NCBI GenBank assembly: GCA_020161145.1
Contig: JAIUPQ010000003.1
Coordinates: 310,001 to 374,000, forward strand
Direction of reading: 5' to 3'
Length of the DNA stretch: 64,000 nt
Source: Pseudomonadota bacterium
Lineage (GTDB): Bacteria; Pseudomonadota; Gammaproteobacteria; Burkholderiales; Burkholderiaceae_C
Below, piece by piece: positions 53,232 through 61,089 of this stretch. The number at the start of each line of letters is the position of its first letter. The stretch's first letter is position 1. A program made the position numbers and the translations under genes. Under the pieces are notes generated by a model. That model did not search any database. It had not been told where the DNA came from and saw only the letters and a program-made list of their open reading frames with translations.

Positions 53232-54020
53232 TCAGACAAAGCGCATGGACACCGTGCCCAGGTCCTGGAAACGCACGGCCACGCTGTCGCCGGCCTTGAC
53301 GGCAATGGCCTCGGTCACGCCGCCCGTCATCACGAAGGTGCCGGCCGGGATCTCCTGCCCGCGCGCACCCAGGTGATTGGCCAGCATGGCCACCGCCGCC
53401 AGCGGATGGCCCAGCACGGCCGCGCCGGCCGCCATGGCGCGAATCTCGCCATTGATCTCCAGCACCACGCCCAGCGTGCGCAGGTCCAGCTCGTCCAGCT
53501 CGCGCGGCCGCCCGCCGATGACGAAGCGCGCGGATGAGGTGTTGTCGGCGATCACGCTCTTGAGGTCGAACTTGAAGTCGCGGTAGCGCGAGTCGATGAC
53601 CTCCACCGCCGGCAGCACCAGCTCGGTGGCCACCATCACCGCCGCCACGTGGCAGCCCGGCCCCCGCAGCGGGGCCTTGGTGACGATGCAGATCTCGGCC
53701 TCCACCTTGGGGTGAATCAGCTCGGCCAGCTTGATCTCACCGCCATCAGGGCGGGCCATGTAGTCGCTGATGAAGCCGAATACCGGCGTGGCCACGCCCA
53801 TCTGCTTCATCTTGGCAAACGAGGTCAGGCCGCATTTGAGTCCGGCCGTCCGGCTGCCGCGGGCCTCTTTGCGCCGGCGGATTTCGTCCTGGATGGCGTA
53901 GGCATCGTCCCAGTCCATGTCCGGGTGGTCGTCGGTGATCTTGGTCACGTCGCGCGCCTGCAGTTCGGCCTGCTCCAGGTGCTCGGCAAGGCCAAGAATG
54001 GTGTTCTGATCGAGTTTCAT
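53232..54020 (-). CDS. dmpH: 4-oxalocrotonate decarboxylase
   Basis: A 262-residue enzyme of the fumarylacetoacetase-like hydratase/decarboxylase family, converting 2-oxo-3-hexenedioate to 2-oxopent-4-enoate in the dehydrogenase branch of catechol meta-cleavage. The N-terminal DMDWDDAYAIQDEIRRRK, GLKCGLTSFAKMKQMG and VIDSRYRDFKFDLKSVIADN are typical of DmpH/XylI. It lies 18 bases after dmpE and is the last gene of the run. Confidence 0.88.
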   Translation of the reverse strand: MKLDQNTILGLAEHLEQAELQARDVTKITDDHPDMDWDDAYAIQDEIRRRKEARGSRTAGLKCGLTSFAKMKQMGVATPVFGFISDYMARPDGGEIKLAELIHPKVEAEICIVTKAPLRGPGCHVAAVMVATELVLPAVEVIDSRYRDFKFDLKSVIADNTSSARFVIGGRPRELDELDLRTLGVVLEINGEIRAMAAGAAVLGHPLAAVAMLANHLGARGQEIPAGTFVMTGGVTEAIAVKAGDSVAVRFQDLGTVSMRFV

Positions 54021-54038
54021 GAGGGCGTGTCCCTTTTG

Positions 54039-54821
54039 TCAGATGAAGCGGACCGACGTGCCACCCAGGCCGCCGACACTGCACACCAGGCTGTCGCCGG
54101 CCTTGACCGGCACCAGTGGCGACTGGGAGCCCGAGAGGATGATTTCGCCGGCCTTGAGCACGATGCCCAGCCGGCCCAGCGTGTTGGCCAGCCAGGCCAC
54201 GGCGTTGACGGGCGAGCCCTGCACGGCGGCGCCGGCCGAGGTGCTGATCAGCTCGCCGTTCTTCTCCAGCACCATGCCGGCCAGCGCCAGGTCGATGCGG
54301 CGCGGGTCTTTGCGCACGCCGCCCAGCGTGAGCACGCCGCAGGAGGCGTTGTCGGCCACGGTGTCCTGGATCTTGATCTTCCAGTCCTTGATGCGCGAGT
54401 CGACGATCTCGAAGCAGGGCATCACGCAGTCGGTGGCGCGCAGCACGTCGGCGGCCGTCACGCCCGGGCCCGTCAGGTCGCGCTTGAGCAAGAACGCCAC
54501 CTCGGCCTCGGCGCGCGGCGCAATCAGGGCGTCCGCCCGGATGGCCTCGCCCTCATTGAAGACCATGCCCGAGGTCATCTGCCCGAAGTCGGGCTGGTTG
54601 ACCTTGAGCATGTCCATCACCACCTTGCTGGTGACGCCGATCTTCTTGCCCACGATGGTCTCGCCGGCATCGAGCCGGCGCTGGATCATGCGCAACTGGA
54701 TCTGGTAGGCGTCCTCGATGGTGATCGCGGGTTCGCGATCGGTCAGCGGATCGACCGGCTGGCGCGCGATCAGGGCGGCATACAGCTCGTCGCCATAGCG
54801 TTGAATCTGGTCTTGGTTCAT
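54039..54821 (-). CDS. dmpE: 2-oxopent-4-enoate hydratase
   Basis: A 260-residue paralogue of the decarboxylase that adds water to 2-oxopent-4-enoate to give 4-hydroxy-2-oxovalerate. IGKKIGVTSK-type text (IVGKKIGVTSKVVMDMLKV), PRAEAEVAFLLKRDL and VDSRIKDWKIKIQDTVADN with metal-binding acids fit DmpE/XylJ. DmpE and DmpH form a complex in known pathways, in line with their adjacency. Confidence 0.88.
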   Translation of the reverse strand: MNQDQIQRYGDELYAALIARQPVDPLTDREPAITIEDAYQIQLRMIQRRLDAGETIVGKKIGVTSKVVMDMLKVNQPDFGQMTSGMVFNEGEAIRADALIAPRAEAEVAFLLKRDLTGPGVTAADVLRATDCVMPCFEIVDSRIKDWKIKIQDTVADNASCGVLTLGGVRKDPRRIDLALAGMVLEKNGELISTSAGAAVQGSPVNAVAWLANTLGRLGIVLKAGEIILSGSQSPLVPVKAGDSLVCSVGGLGGTSVRFI

Positions 54822-54849
54822 GGTGGCCTCTCAAGAAAACGAAGGGCCG

Positions 54850-54876
54850 CCCCGAGGTTTCTTGACCCCCTCGGGG
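54850..54876 (-). repeat. Intra-operon hairpin between dmpC and dmpE
   Basis: CCCCGAGG (54850-54857) and CCTCGGGG (54869-54876) form a perfect 8-base stem with an 11-base loop in the 87-base gap between the hydratase and dehydrogenase genes. It could affect mRNA stability or partially stop transcription between the two genes. Confidence 0.5.
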
Positions 54877-54908
54877 GGCCTGGCGCGCAGCGGCAGGTTT
54901 GGGGGCGC

Positions 54909-56369
54909 TCAGAACTTGAGCATCACGTTGCGCAACTCGGTGTAGAACTCGAACGAGTGCACACCCCCTTCACGGCCGATGCCCGATTGCTTGGAGCCGC
55001 CGAACGGCGTGCGCAGGTCGCGCAAGAACCAGCTGTTGATCCAGCACAGCCCGACCTCGATCTGCTGCGCCATGCGGTTGGCGCGGGCGATGTCCTGCGT
55101 GTAGATCGAGGTGGCCAGGCCGTAGCGGTTGTGGTTGATCTTGGCCACCACCTCATCCTCGGTGTCGAAGGGGCTGATGTGGCAGCACGGGCCGAACACC
55201 TCCTCGGTGACGACCGACGCCGTCTCGGGCAGACCCGTCCAGATGGTGGGCTGCACCCAGCAGCCGTCCTTCAGCGCGGCGGGCATGTCGGGCACGCCCC
55301 CGCCAGTGACCACGGTAGCGCCCTCGTCCCTGGCCTTCTGGTAGTAGGACAACACCTTGCTCTGGTGCTCTTTGCTGACCACGGGGCCGATCCGGGTGTC
55401 TTTGTCGAACGGACGGCCCGGCGTCATGGCCTCGGCCCTGGCCTTGAGGGCGGCGACGAACCGCTCGAAGAGGGGGCGCTCCACATAGACCCGCTCGGTG
55501 CCCAGGCAGACCTGGCCGGCGTTCTCGAAGCACGAGCGCGTGACGGTGTCCACCGCCAGGTCGAAGTCGCAATCGGCAAACACGGTGGCGGCGTTCTTGC
55601 CGCCCAGCTCCAGCGAGGCAGGCCGGATGCCCACCGCCGCCGCCTGCATGATGGCCGTGCCAGTGCGGGTCTCACCGGTGAAGGTGATGCCGTTGACGTC
55701 GGGGTGGCTGGTCAGGAAGGCGCCGGCCGAGTCGGGGCCAAAGCCATGCACCACGTTGTAGACGCCGGGCGGCACGCCCACCTTGTTCATCACCTCGCCC
55801 AGCAAAGTGGCCGTCAGCGGGGTTTCCTCCGAGGGCTTGACCACCACGGTGTTGCCGCAGGCCAGCGCCGGGCCCACCTTCCAGGTCATCAGCAGCAGCG
55901 GCAGGTTCCAGGGGCAGACCACGGCGATGACGCCGCGCGGCACGCGCACGCCGTAAGACAGCGCGGTCTTGCCATCGGGCGTGCGCATCTGGAAGCTCTC
56001 CGTGGACATGGTCTTGATGGTGTCGGCGAAGATCTGGAAGTTGGCCGCCCCGCGCGGAATGTCCACGTGCGAAGCCAGGTGCGCGGGCTTGCCGGTGTCG
56101 GCAATCTCGGCCTGCAAGAAGTCGTCGAAGCGGCGGTTGATCTCCTGGGCCACCGCGTCCAGCATGCCCACGCGCTCCACCACGCTGAGCCGGCCCCAGG
56201 GGCCTTTGAGCGCGGCCTTGGCCGCCGCCACGGCGGCATCGACCTCGGGCCGGCCGGCCTCGTACACCTGGCCGATCACCGTGTTGTCCACCGGGTTGCG
56301 GTCGGCAAACGTCTTGCCGCTGGTGTTCCTGACGAACTCACCGTGGATGAAGTTCAGTATTTCTTTCAT
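54909..56369 (-). CDS. dmpC: 2-hydroxymuconic semialdehyde dehydrogenase
   Basis: A 486-residue NAD-dependent aldehyde dehydrogenase. The catalytic Glu is in SLELGGKNAA and the catalytic Cys in ENAGQVCLGTERVYVE; the cofactor fold is in CPWNLPLLLMTWKVGPAL. HMS dehydrogenase identity (DmpC/XylG) follows from length, motifs and position between the dioxygenase and the hydratase. It oxidises the ring-cleavage product to 4-oxalocrotonate. Confidence 0.9.
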   Translation of the reverse strand: MKEILNFIHGEFVRNTSGKTFADRNPVDNTVIGQVYEAGRPEVDAAVAAAKAALKGPWGRLSVVERVGMLDAVAQEINRRFDDFLQAEIADTGKPAHLASHVDIPRGAANFQIFADTIKTMSTESFQMRTPDGKTALSYGVRVPRGVIAVVCPWNLPLLLMTWKVGPALACGNTVVVKPSEETPLTATLLGEVMNKVGVPPGVYNVVHGFGPDSAGAFLTSHPDVNGITFTGETRTGTAIMQAAAVGIRPASLELGGKNAATVFADCDFDLAVDTVTRSCFENAGQVCLGTERVYVERPLFERFVAALKARAEAMTPGRPFDKDTRIGPVVSKEHQSKVLSYYQKARDEGATVVTGGGVPDMPAALKDGCWVQPTIWTGLPETASVVTEEVFGPCCHISPFDTEDEVVAKINHNRYGLATSIYTQDIARANRMAQQIEVGLCWINSWFLRDLRTPFGGSKQSGIGREGGVHSFEFYTELRNVMLKF

Positions 56370-56468
56370 GGGACAGTCCTTTCAAATAGCCAATCCGGTG
56401 GCGGGCGGCGGTCACAGCGGCCGTGGCCGCCTCCCAGTGCACGACGTCCTGGGGGCTAGCCAGCTTCA

Positions 56469-57416
56469 TCAGGTGAACACCGACAGAAAGGCTTCGTTGA
56501 GCTTGCGGTCGTGATAGAAGATGGCCGGCCCGATCTCGGTGTCGTGCCAGGTGATCACCGGCTTGTCGGGGTAATGCGCATAGCCACCCGCGAAGACCTC
56601 GTTGCGATTGCCCGAGGGGTCGAAGAAGTAGATGGTTTCGCCCCGCGTGATGCCGTGCCGGGTGGGGCCGATGTCGATGGACACCCGGTAGCGCGAGAGG
56701 ATGTCCCCCGCCCGCAGCACCTGCTCCCAGGTGCCCAGCAGGAACGAGGCGTGGTGGAACTTGCCCTTGACCGGCTGGCGCACGAAGGCCACGTCGTGCG
56801 CCTTGTTCGAGCAGGTCAGAAAGGCGCCGATCATGAAGTCCTGCTCGGGGCCGGCCATGATCTGCTCGGCCAGCGAGAAGCCCAGCACCTCGCGAAAGAG
56901 CTTGACCGTGCCGTCCAGGTCGTCGCCGTACAGCAGGCAATGGTCGAAGCGGTGCGGCGCGATGCCCACCAGCCCCTCGGGCCAGGGCTCGGGATGCACG
57001 TCGGGGCCGTCGGTGCCGCAGCCATTGCCCACCACCTTCTTGTAGGCATACAACTCCATCACGTGGCCGGTGGGGATGGTGAAGCGAAAGCGCTCACCCG
57101 TCTCGGGGTGTTCGCCGGCCGCCACCCACGTCAGGCCCTGGCACAGACCCGAGGCCTCGATGTCGGCCGCCAGCCGCTTGAGCGTGGCCTCGGAATCGAC
57201 CTTCCAGCCCATGTAGTCCATGCCCGCCTCATCGGCCTCGCGCAACACCACGCTGTGGTGGTCGTGTTCGTCCCAGCCCTTGAGGAACACCCGGCCTGCG
57301 TTGTCGCGTGCCATCTCGCGCAGGCCCAGCACGTCGCGGTAGTGCTTGACCGCAGGTTCCATTTCAAGCACGCGGATCTGCACGTGCCCAGGACGCAATA
57401 CGCCGGTAAGTGCCAT
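56469..57416 (-). CDS. dmpB: Catechol 2,3-dioxygenase
   Basis: A 315-residue type I extradiol dioxygenase that opens catechol next to the hydroxyls. The iron ligands are H159 (FDHC), the His in KFHHASFLL (about 221-222) and E273 (GNRNEVFAGG), matching XylE His153/His214/Glu265 with a small offset. The two VOC-type halves are complete. First gene of the operon; AAGGAG lies 7 nt before the ATG, and a sigma-54 promoter is predicted about 85 bases upstream. Confidence 0.95.
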   Translation of the reverse strand: MALTGVLRPGHVQIRVLEMEPAVKHYRDVLGLREMARDNAGRVFLKGWDEHDHHSVVLREADEAGMDYMGWKVDSEATLKRLAADIEASGLCQGLTWVAAGEHPETGERFRFTIPTGHVMELYAYKKVVGNGCGTDGPDVHPEPWPEGLVGIAPHRFDHCLLYGDDLDGTVKLFREVLGFSLAEQIMAGPEQDFMIGAFLTCSNKAHDVAFVRQPVKGKFHHASFLLGTWEQVLRAGDILSRYRVSIDIGPTRHGITRGETIYFFDPSGNRNEVFAGGYAHYPDKPVITWHDTEIGPAIFYHDRKLNEAFLSVFT

Positions 57417-57498
57417 TCGAGTCTCCTTGTCGGGTGGGGGCCATCGTCGCGGCCGTCTTGCCGGGCCGCGTTCATCGGCTCGGCTCGCCTGGGTCTAT

Positions 57499-57514
57499 CG
57501 CAGACAACGTGCCA
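57499..57514 (-). promoter_or_regulatory. Predicted sigma-54 promoter of the meta-cleavage operon
   Basis: On the minus strand TGGCACGTTGTCTGCG fits the -24/-12 consensus TGGCACG-N4-TTGCW, with the invariant GG and GC at exact spacing and two changes in the -12 box. The GC lies about 84 bases before the dioxygenase ATG. It implies RpoN and a AAA+ activator. Confidence 0.65.
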
Positions 57515-57616
57515 GCCTGCGGCCGGCCGCCGCGGCGAAGCGGTCGCTCCCTCTACGGCAGCCCGCGATCCAGGGGTAGACCCCAGGCATGGACCCACAC
57601 GCTGGGGCAGCAGGGA

Positions 57617-57634
57617 TTGATCAAATGGTTGATC
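57617..57634. promoter_or_regulatory. XylR/DmpR-like upstream activating site
   Basis: TTGATCAAATGGTTGATC contains TTGATCAAATG, close to the XylR half-site TTGANCAAATC, followed by a second TTGATC; read as a dyad it gives GATCAA-N4-TTGATC on the minus strand. It lies about 130-145 bases before the predicted sigma-54 start, the usual place for such activator sites, and also upstream of the regulator gene. The overlapping ATCAAATGGTTG also fits an IHF-like consensus except for the first position. Confidence 0.55.
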
Positions 57635-57658
57635 GCCACCCTCTGTTGCCGGCTGCAA

Positions 57659-57676
57659 ATGACTCATATGAATCAT
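57659..57676. promoter_or_regulatory. Near-perfect 18-bp palindrome before the regulator
   Basis: ATGACTCATATGAATCAT differs from its own reverse complement at a single base pair. It lies between the upstream site and the regulator gene and contains the two upstream ATG candidates, so those are less likely to be true starts. Candidate operator for the regulator or another protein. Confidence 0.5.
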
Positions 57677-57760
57677 TCGCCCGCGTGCGCCGCAGGGGGC
57701 ACCCCCGGTGGCACGGTGCATGCTCACGGCATCAGGGCGCCAACCTTGCAAGCCCCCCTC

Positions 57761-58651
57761 ATGACCGCCACCAGCCCCCCGTCGCCAGGCCAGGCGCCGA
57801 TCCGGTTTGCGCAGTTGGCCGACCTGCTCGGTCGCCTGCACATCTCGACCACCGACGGCCGCATCTGGCTGGACGAGCAGCGCATGCTGCTGCTGCACGC
57901 CAGTGCCCTGGGTGCGTTGCGCCAGGACATGGTCGAGAGCCTGGGCACGGACATCGCCCGTCGGCTGTTCACCCGTCTGGGCTACCAGGCAGGCCGCTTC
58001 GGTGCCCAGATGGCGCGCAAGGCCCGCCCCTGCGCCTCGCTCAACGACTTGTTCGTCATCGGACCGCAGTGGCACTGCCTGGAGGGCATCGGCCTGGCCG
58101 GACCCGTGCGGCTGGTGTTCGACGCCGACAAGGGCGAGCACTACGGAGAGTGGGTGTGGCGGCAACCGCCTGAAGACGACGCGCCGCTGCGCCAGTCCGC
58201 CCCCGGTGCCACAACCCCTTGCTGGATGCAGGTCGGCTACGCCTCGGGTTTCGCCACCGAGTGGCTGGGCCGCCCCATCCTTTACCGCGAGGTGGCCTGC
58301 CAGGCCATGGGCCAGCCCGCCTGCCACCTCATCGGCAAGCCCGTCGAAGCCTGGGGCCGCGACGCGGCGGACGATTGGCAGTACCTGATGGTGGCCACCT
58401 TGCACGGCCCGCCCCGCGCCGACGGCGAGGTCGAGCGCGTCAGCCGCACCCTGGACAGCCTGCTGCACGGCGGGGACGAGCCCACGCAGAGGGCCTCGCT
58501 CGATGAGGTGGAAACCCTGCTGCTCAAGAAGGCGCTGGCGCGCGCCCAGGGCAACATCGCTGCCGCCGCCCGCCTGCTGGGCATCACGCGGCCGCAGATG
58601 GTGTACCGGCTCAAGAGCCGGGGCATCAACACCCCTGCGGCGAGGCCGTGA
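57761..58651 (+). CDS. DmpR/MopR-like phenol sensor lacking the AAA+ domain
   Basis: A 296-residue regulator. Residues about 16-120 are an XylR_N sensor domain (IWLDEQRMLLLHASALGALR), about 125-195 a V4R domain, and 250-290 a Fis-type helix-turn-helix (GNIAAAARLLGITRPQMVYR). The phenol-contact positions of MopR are kept as H105 and W133, and the zinc ligands as C154, E177, C180 and C188, numbered one below MopR, which supports this start over ATG 57659 or 57668. The whole central AAA+ sigma-54 activation domain (about 240 residues, with Walker motifs and GAFTGA) is missing without any frame break; residues 196-249 are only a linker. It is divergent from the meta-cleavage operon. It should bind DNA and aromatics but cannot by itself activate sigma-54 polymerase. 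Confidence 0.85.
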   Translation: MTATSPPSPGQAPIRFAQLADLLGRLHISTTDGRIWLDEQRMLLLHASALGALRQDMVESLGTDIARRLFTRLGYQAGRFGAQMARKARPCASLNDLFVIGPQWHCLEGIGLAGPVRLVFDADKGEHYGEWVWRQPPEDDAPLRQSAPGATTPCWMQVGYASGFATEWLGRPILYREVACQAMGQPACHLIGKPVEAWGRDAADDWQYLMVATLHGPPRADGEVERVSRTLDSLLHGGDEPTQRASLDEVETLLLKKALARAQGNIAAAARLLGITRPQMVYRLKSRGINTPAARP

Positions 58652-58678
58652 ATTGGCCCGGCGCTATGATGCGCCCCA

Positions 58679-58888
58679 CGTTGGTGCTCGCGCCGGTAGT
58701 CGTCTGGCGCAGTGAAACGGGAATCAGGGAGAGGCGTTCCTACGGAACCAATCCAACCTGAGCTGCCCCCGCAACGGTAAGCGGACGAGGTGCTTGCACC
58801 TTGCCTCGTGTTCAACGCCCACTGCAGGCCATCGGTCTGTGGGAAGGGCACACGGGGAATGTCTGCCAGCCCGGAGACCGGCCAACAC
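58679..58888 (+). ncRNA. Cobalamin riboswitch
   Basis: A leader of about 210 bases with GCTGCCCCCGCAACGGTAAG and the 3' B12 box GCCCGGAGACCGGCC near 58868-58882, in the order usual for AdoCbl riboswitches. GAAACGGGAATCAGG near 58714-58728 belongs to the conserved core. It sits upstream of cobB and would lower expression of the cob genes when cobalamin is plentiful. A TATGAT hexamer at 58665-58670 may be the promoter -10. Confidence 0.9.
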
Positions 58889-58901
58889 GTGGGTGCGTGT
58901 G

Positions 58902-58933
58902 CGCGAAACCAAGCGCTGCGTGCCTGTTTCGCG
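58902..58933 (+). promoter_or_regulatory. Hairpin after the riboswitch, possible expression platform
   Basis: CGCGAAAC (58902-58909) and GTTTCGCG (58926-58933) form a perfect 8-base stem with a 16-base loop, 13 bases past the B12 box and about 50 bases before the cobB ATG. It could be the switching hairpin that controls cobB translation or elongation. Confidence 0.45.
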
Positions 58934-58984
58934 GCAGTCCTGCGGGGAAGCGGGCGGCCGGCCGGTCTGTGCGAGTCCCTGTCG

Positions 58985-60307
58985 ATGTCCTCTGCTTCGG
59001 TGCGCCCCGTGCGTTGCCCCGCCTTGCTGATTGCCGCGCCCGCGTCGGGCCAGGGCAAGACCAGCGTGACGGCCGCTTTGGCGCGCCTGCACCGCCAGCA
59101 GGGCCGCCGCGTGCGGGTGTTCAAGACGGGGCCGGATTTCCTCGACCCCATGGTGCTCGCCCATGCCAGCGGCGCACTCGTGCCGCAGCTGGACCTGTGG
59201 ATGGGCGGCGAGGCACATTGCCGCGCGCTGCTGCATGAGGCGGCCACGCAGGCCGACCTGATCCTGGTCGAAGGCGTGATGGGCCTGCACGATGGCGAGC
59301 CCTCCAGCGCCGACCTGGCCTTGCGCCTGGGCCTGCCTGTGCTGGCCGTGATCGACGGCAGCGCCATGGCCCAGACCTTTGGTGCGGTGGCGCTGGGTTT
59401 GATGCGCTACCGCGAGGGGCTGACGCTGGCCGGCGTGCTGGCCAACCGCGTGGCTGGCGAGGGCCACGCGGCCCTGCTGCAGGGCAGCCTGCCGGCCGGC
59501 GTGCGCTGGTGGGGCAGCCTGCCGCGCGATGCGCAAATCGCCCTGCCCGAGCGCCACCTGGGGCTGGTGCCGGCCAGCGAGCTGACCGACCTGGATGCGC
59601 GGCTGGACCGGGCCGCGGCCGCGCTGGGCCCCGAGGCCGCCGCGCTGCCGCCCGAGGTGGCGTTCGAGGCACCCGAACCCGCCGCCAGCCCCGGCCAGCC
59701 GCTGCGCGGCGTGCGCATCGCCGTCGCGCGTGACGCCGCCTTTGCCTTCCTCTACCCGGCCAACCTGGCGCAACTGCAAGCGCTGGGCGCCGAGCTGCGC
59801 TTTTTCTCACCGCTGCACGACACCGCCCTGCCCGCCTGCGATGCCGTGTGGCTGCCCGGCGGCTACCCCGAACTGCACCTGGACGCGCTGGCCACCAACC
59901 GGCCGCTGCACCAGGCGCTGCGCGAGCACCACGCCGCCCAGCGGCCGCTGCTGGCCGAGTGCGGCGGGCTGCTGTTCCTGCTGGACGCCCTGACCGACGT
60001 GCACGGCCGGCGGGTGGCGATGGCCGGCCTGCTGCCCGGCGAGGCGGCCATGCAGACGCGGCTGGCCCACATCGGCCTGCACGAGGCCGCGTTGCCCGAG
60101 GGCCGACTGCGTGGCCACAGCTTCCACTACTCGCGCCTGCGCACGCCGCTGGCGCCGCTGTGCGCCACCACGCCCGCCCGCGCCGGGCGCACCGGCGAGG
60201 CGGTGTACCGCCAGGGGCGCCTGACGGCCTCCTACTTCCATGCCTACTTTGCGTCCAACCCGCAGGCGGTGGCGCGGCTGTTCGCGCCAGGCGAGGGGGC
60301 AGCATGA
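58985..60307 (+). CDS. cobB: Cobyrinic acid a,c-diamide synthase
   Basis: A 440-residue ATP-dependent amidotransferase (CobB/CbiA) that amidates carboxyls a and c of the corrin ring. The N-terminal P-loop is LIAAPASGQGKTSVTAALAR, followed by KTGPDFLDP and LVEGVMGLHDG. The C-terminal glutaminase-type domain has VWLPGGYPEL and the Cys in PLLAECGGLLFLL. The ATG at 58985 lacks a strong ribosome site. First gene of the cob cluster, behind the riboswitch. Confidence 0.92.
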   Translation: MSSASVRPVRCPALLIAAPASGQGKTSVTAALARLHRQQGRRVRVFKTGPDFLDPMVLAHASGALVPQLDLWMGGEAHCRALLHEAATQADLILVEGVMGLHDGEPSSADLALRLGLPVLAVIDGSAMAQTFGAVALGLMRYREGLTLAGVLANRVAGEGHAALLQGSLPAGVRWWGSLPRDAQIALPERHLGLVPASELTDLDARLDRAAAALGPEAAALPPEVAFEAPEPAASPGQPLRGVRIAVARDAAFAFLYPANLAQLQALGAELRFFSPLHDTALPACDAVWLPGGYPELHLDALATNRPLHQALREHHAAQRPLLAECGGLLFLLDALTDVHGRRVAMAGLLPGEAAMQTRLAHIGLHEAALPEGRLRGHSFHYSRLRTPLAPLCATTPARAGRTGEAVYRQGRLTASYFHAYFASNPQAVARLFAPGEGAA

Positions 60308-61089
60308 CGCCCGGCACGGTGTGGATCGTCGGTGCCGGCCCCGGGGACCCGGAGCTCATTACCGTCAAGGGGCGCGACCTGGTCGCCCGTGCCGGCGCCA
60401 TCCTGTTTGCCGGCTCGCTGGTCAGCGCAGCGGCCTTGCGCTGGGCGCCGGCCGGCTGCGAGATTGCCGACAGCAAAGACATGACGCTTGAAGCCATCTC
60501 GGCCTGGCTGATCGGGCAGGCCGCGCGGCACACCACCGTGGTGCGGCTGCAAACCGGCGATCCGGCCCTCTATGGCGCGCTGATCGAGCTGGTGCAGCCG
60601 CTGGACGCAGCGGGCGTGCCGGTGGCCGTCGTGCCCGGCGTGTCGTCGGCCATGGCCTCGGCGGCGGCGGCGGTCGAGAGCTTCACGCTGCCCGAGGTCA
60701 CGCAGACCACCATCTTCACCCGCGTCGAGGGCCGCACGCCCATGCCGGCCGGCGAGTCGCTGCGCGAGCTGGCGGCCCACCGCTGCACGCTGTGCATCTT
60801 TCTGTCCATCACGCTGCTGCACAAGGTCGAGGCCGGCCTGCGCGAGGCCGGCTGGCCGGCTGACGCACCCATGCTGGTCGTGCACAAGGCGAGCTGGCCG
60901 GGCGAGGAGCGCATCGTGCGCGGCACGCTGGCCACCATCAAGCAGCAATGCCGCGAGGCCGGCATCGTCAGCCAGGCCATGGTCATCGCCAGCCCCGCGC
61001 TGGGCGCGCGGGCCTGGCCCGATCTCACCAAATCCAAGCTCTACGACGCGGCCTTCACACACCGCTTCAGAAAGGCCAGCACCACATGA
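60304..61089 (+). CDS. cobM: Precorrin-4 C11-methyltransferase
   Basis: A 261-residue SAM-dependent corrin methylase (CobM/CbiF). WIVGAGPGDPELITVKG is the N-terminal signature, LQTGDPALYGALIE the SAM loop and VVPGVSSAMASAAA the third motif; the HRCTLCIFLSI segment is typical of the C11 enzyme. The start overlaps the cobB stop by ATGA. Confidence 0.93.
   Translation: MTPGTVWIVGAGPGDPELITVKGRDLVARAGAILFAGSLVSAAALRWAPAGCEIADSKDMTLEAISAWLIGQAARHTTVVRLQTGDPALYGALIELVQPLDAAGVPVAVVPGVSSAMASAAAAVESFTLPEVTQTTIFTRVEGRTPMPAGESLRELAAHRCTLCIFLSITLLHKVEAGLREAGWPADAPMLVVHKASWPGEERIVRGTLATIKQQCREAGIVSQAMVIASPALGARAWPDLTKSKLYDAAFTHRFRKASTT

Noticed and set aside
53649-56459. A 936-codon plus-strand open frame opposite the meta-cleavage genes
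   Set aside because: Antisense shadow of dmpH, dmpE and dmpC with no recognisable domain.
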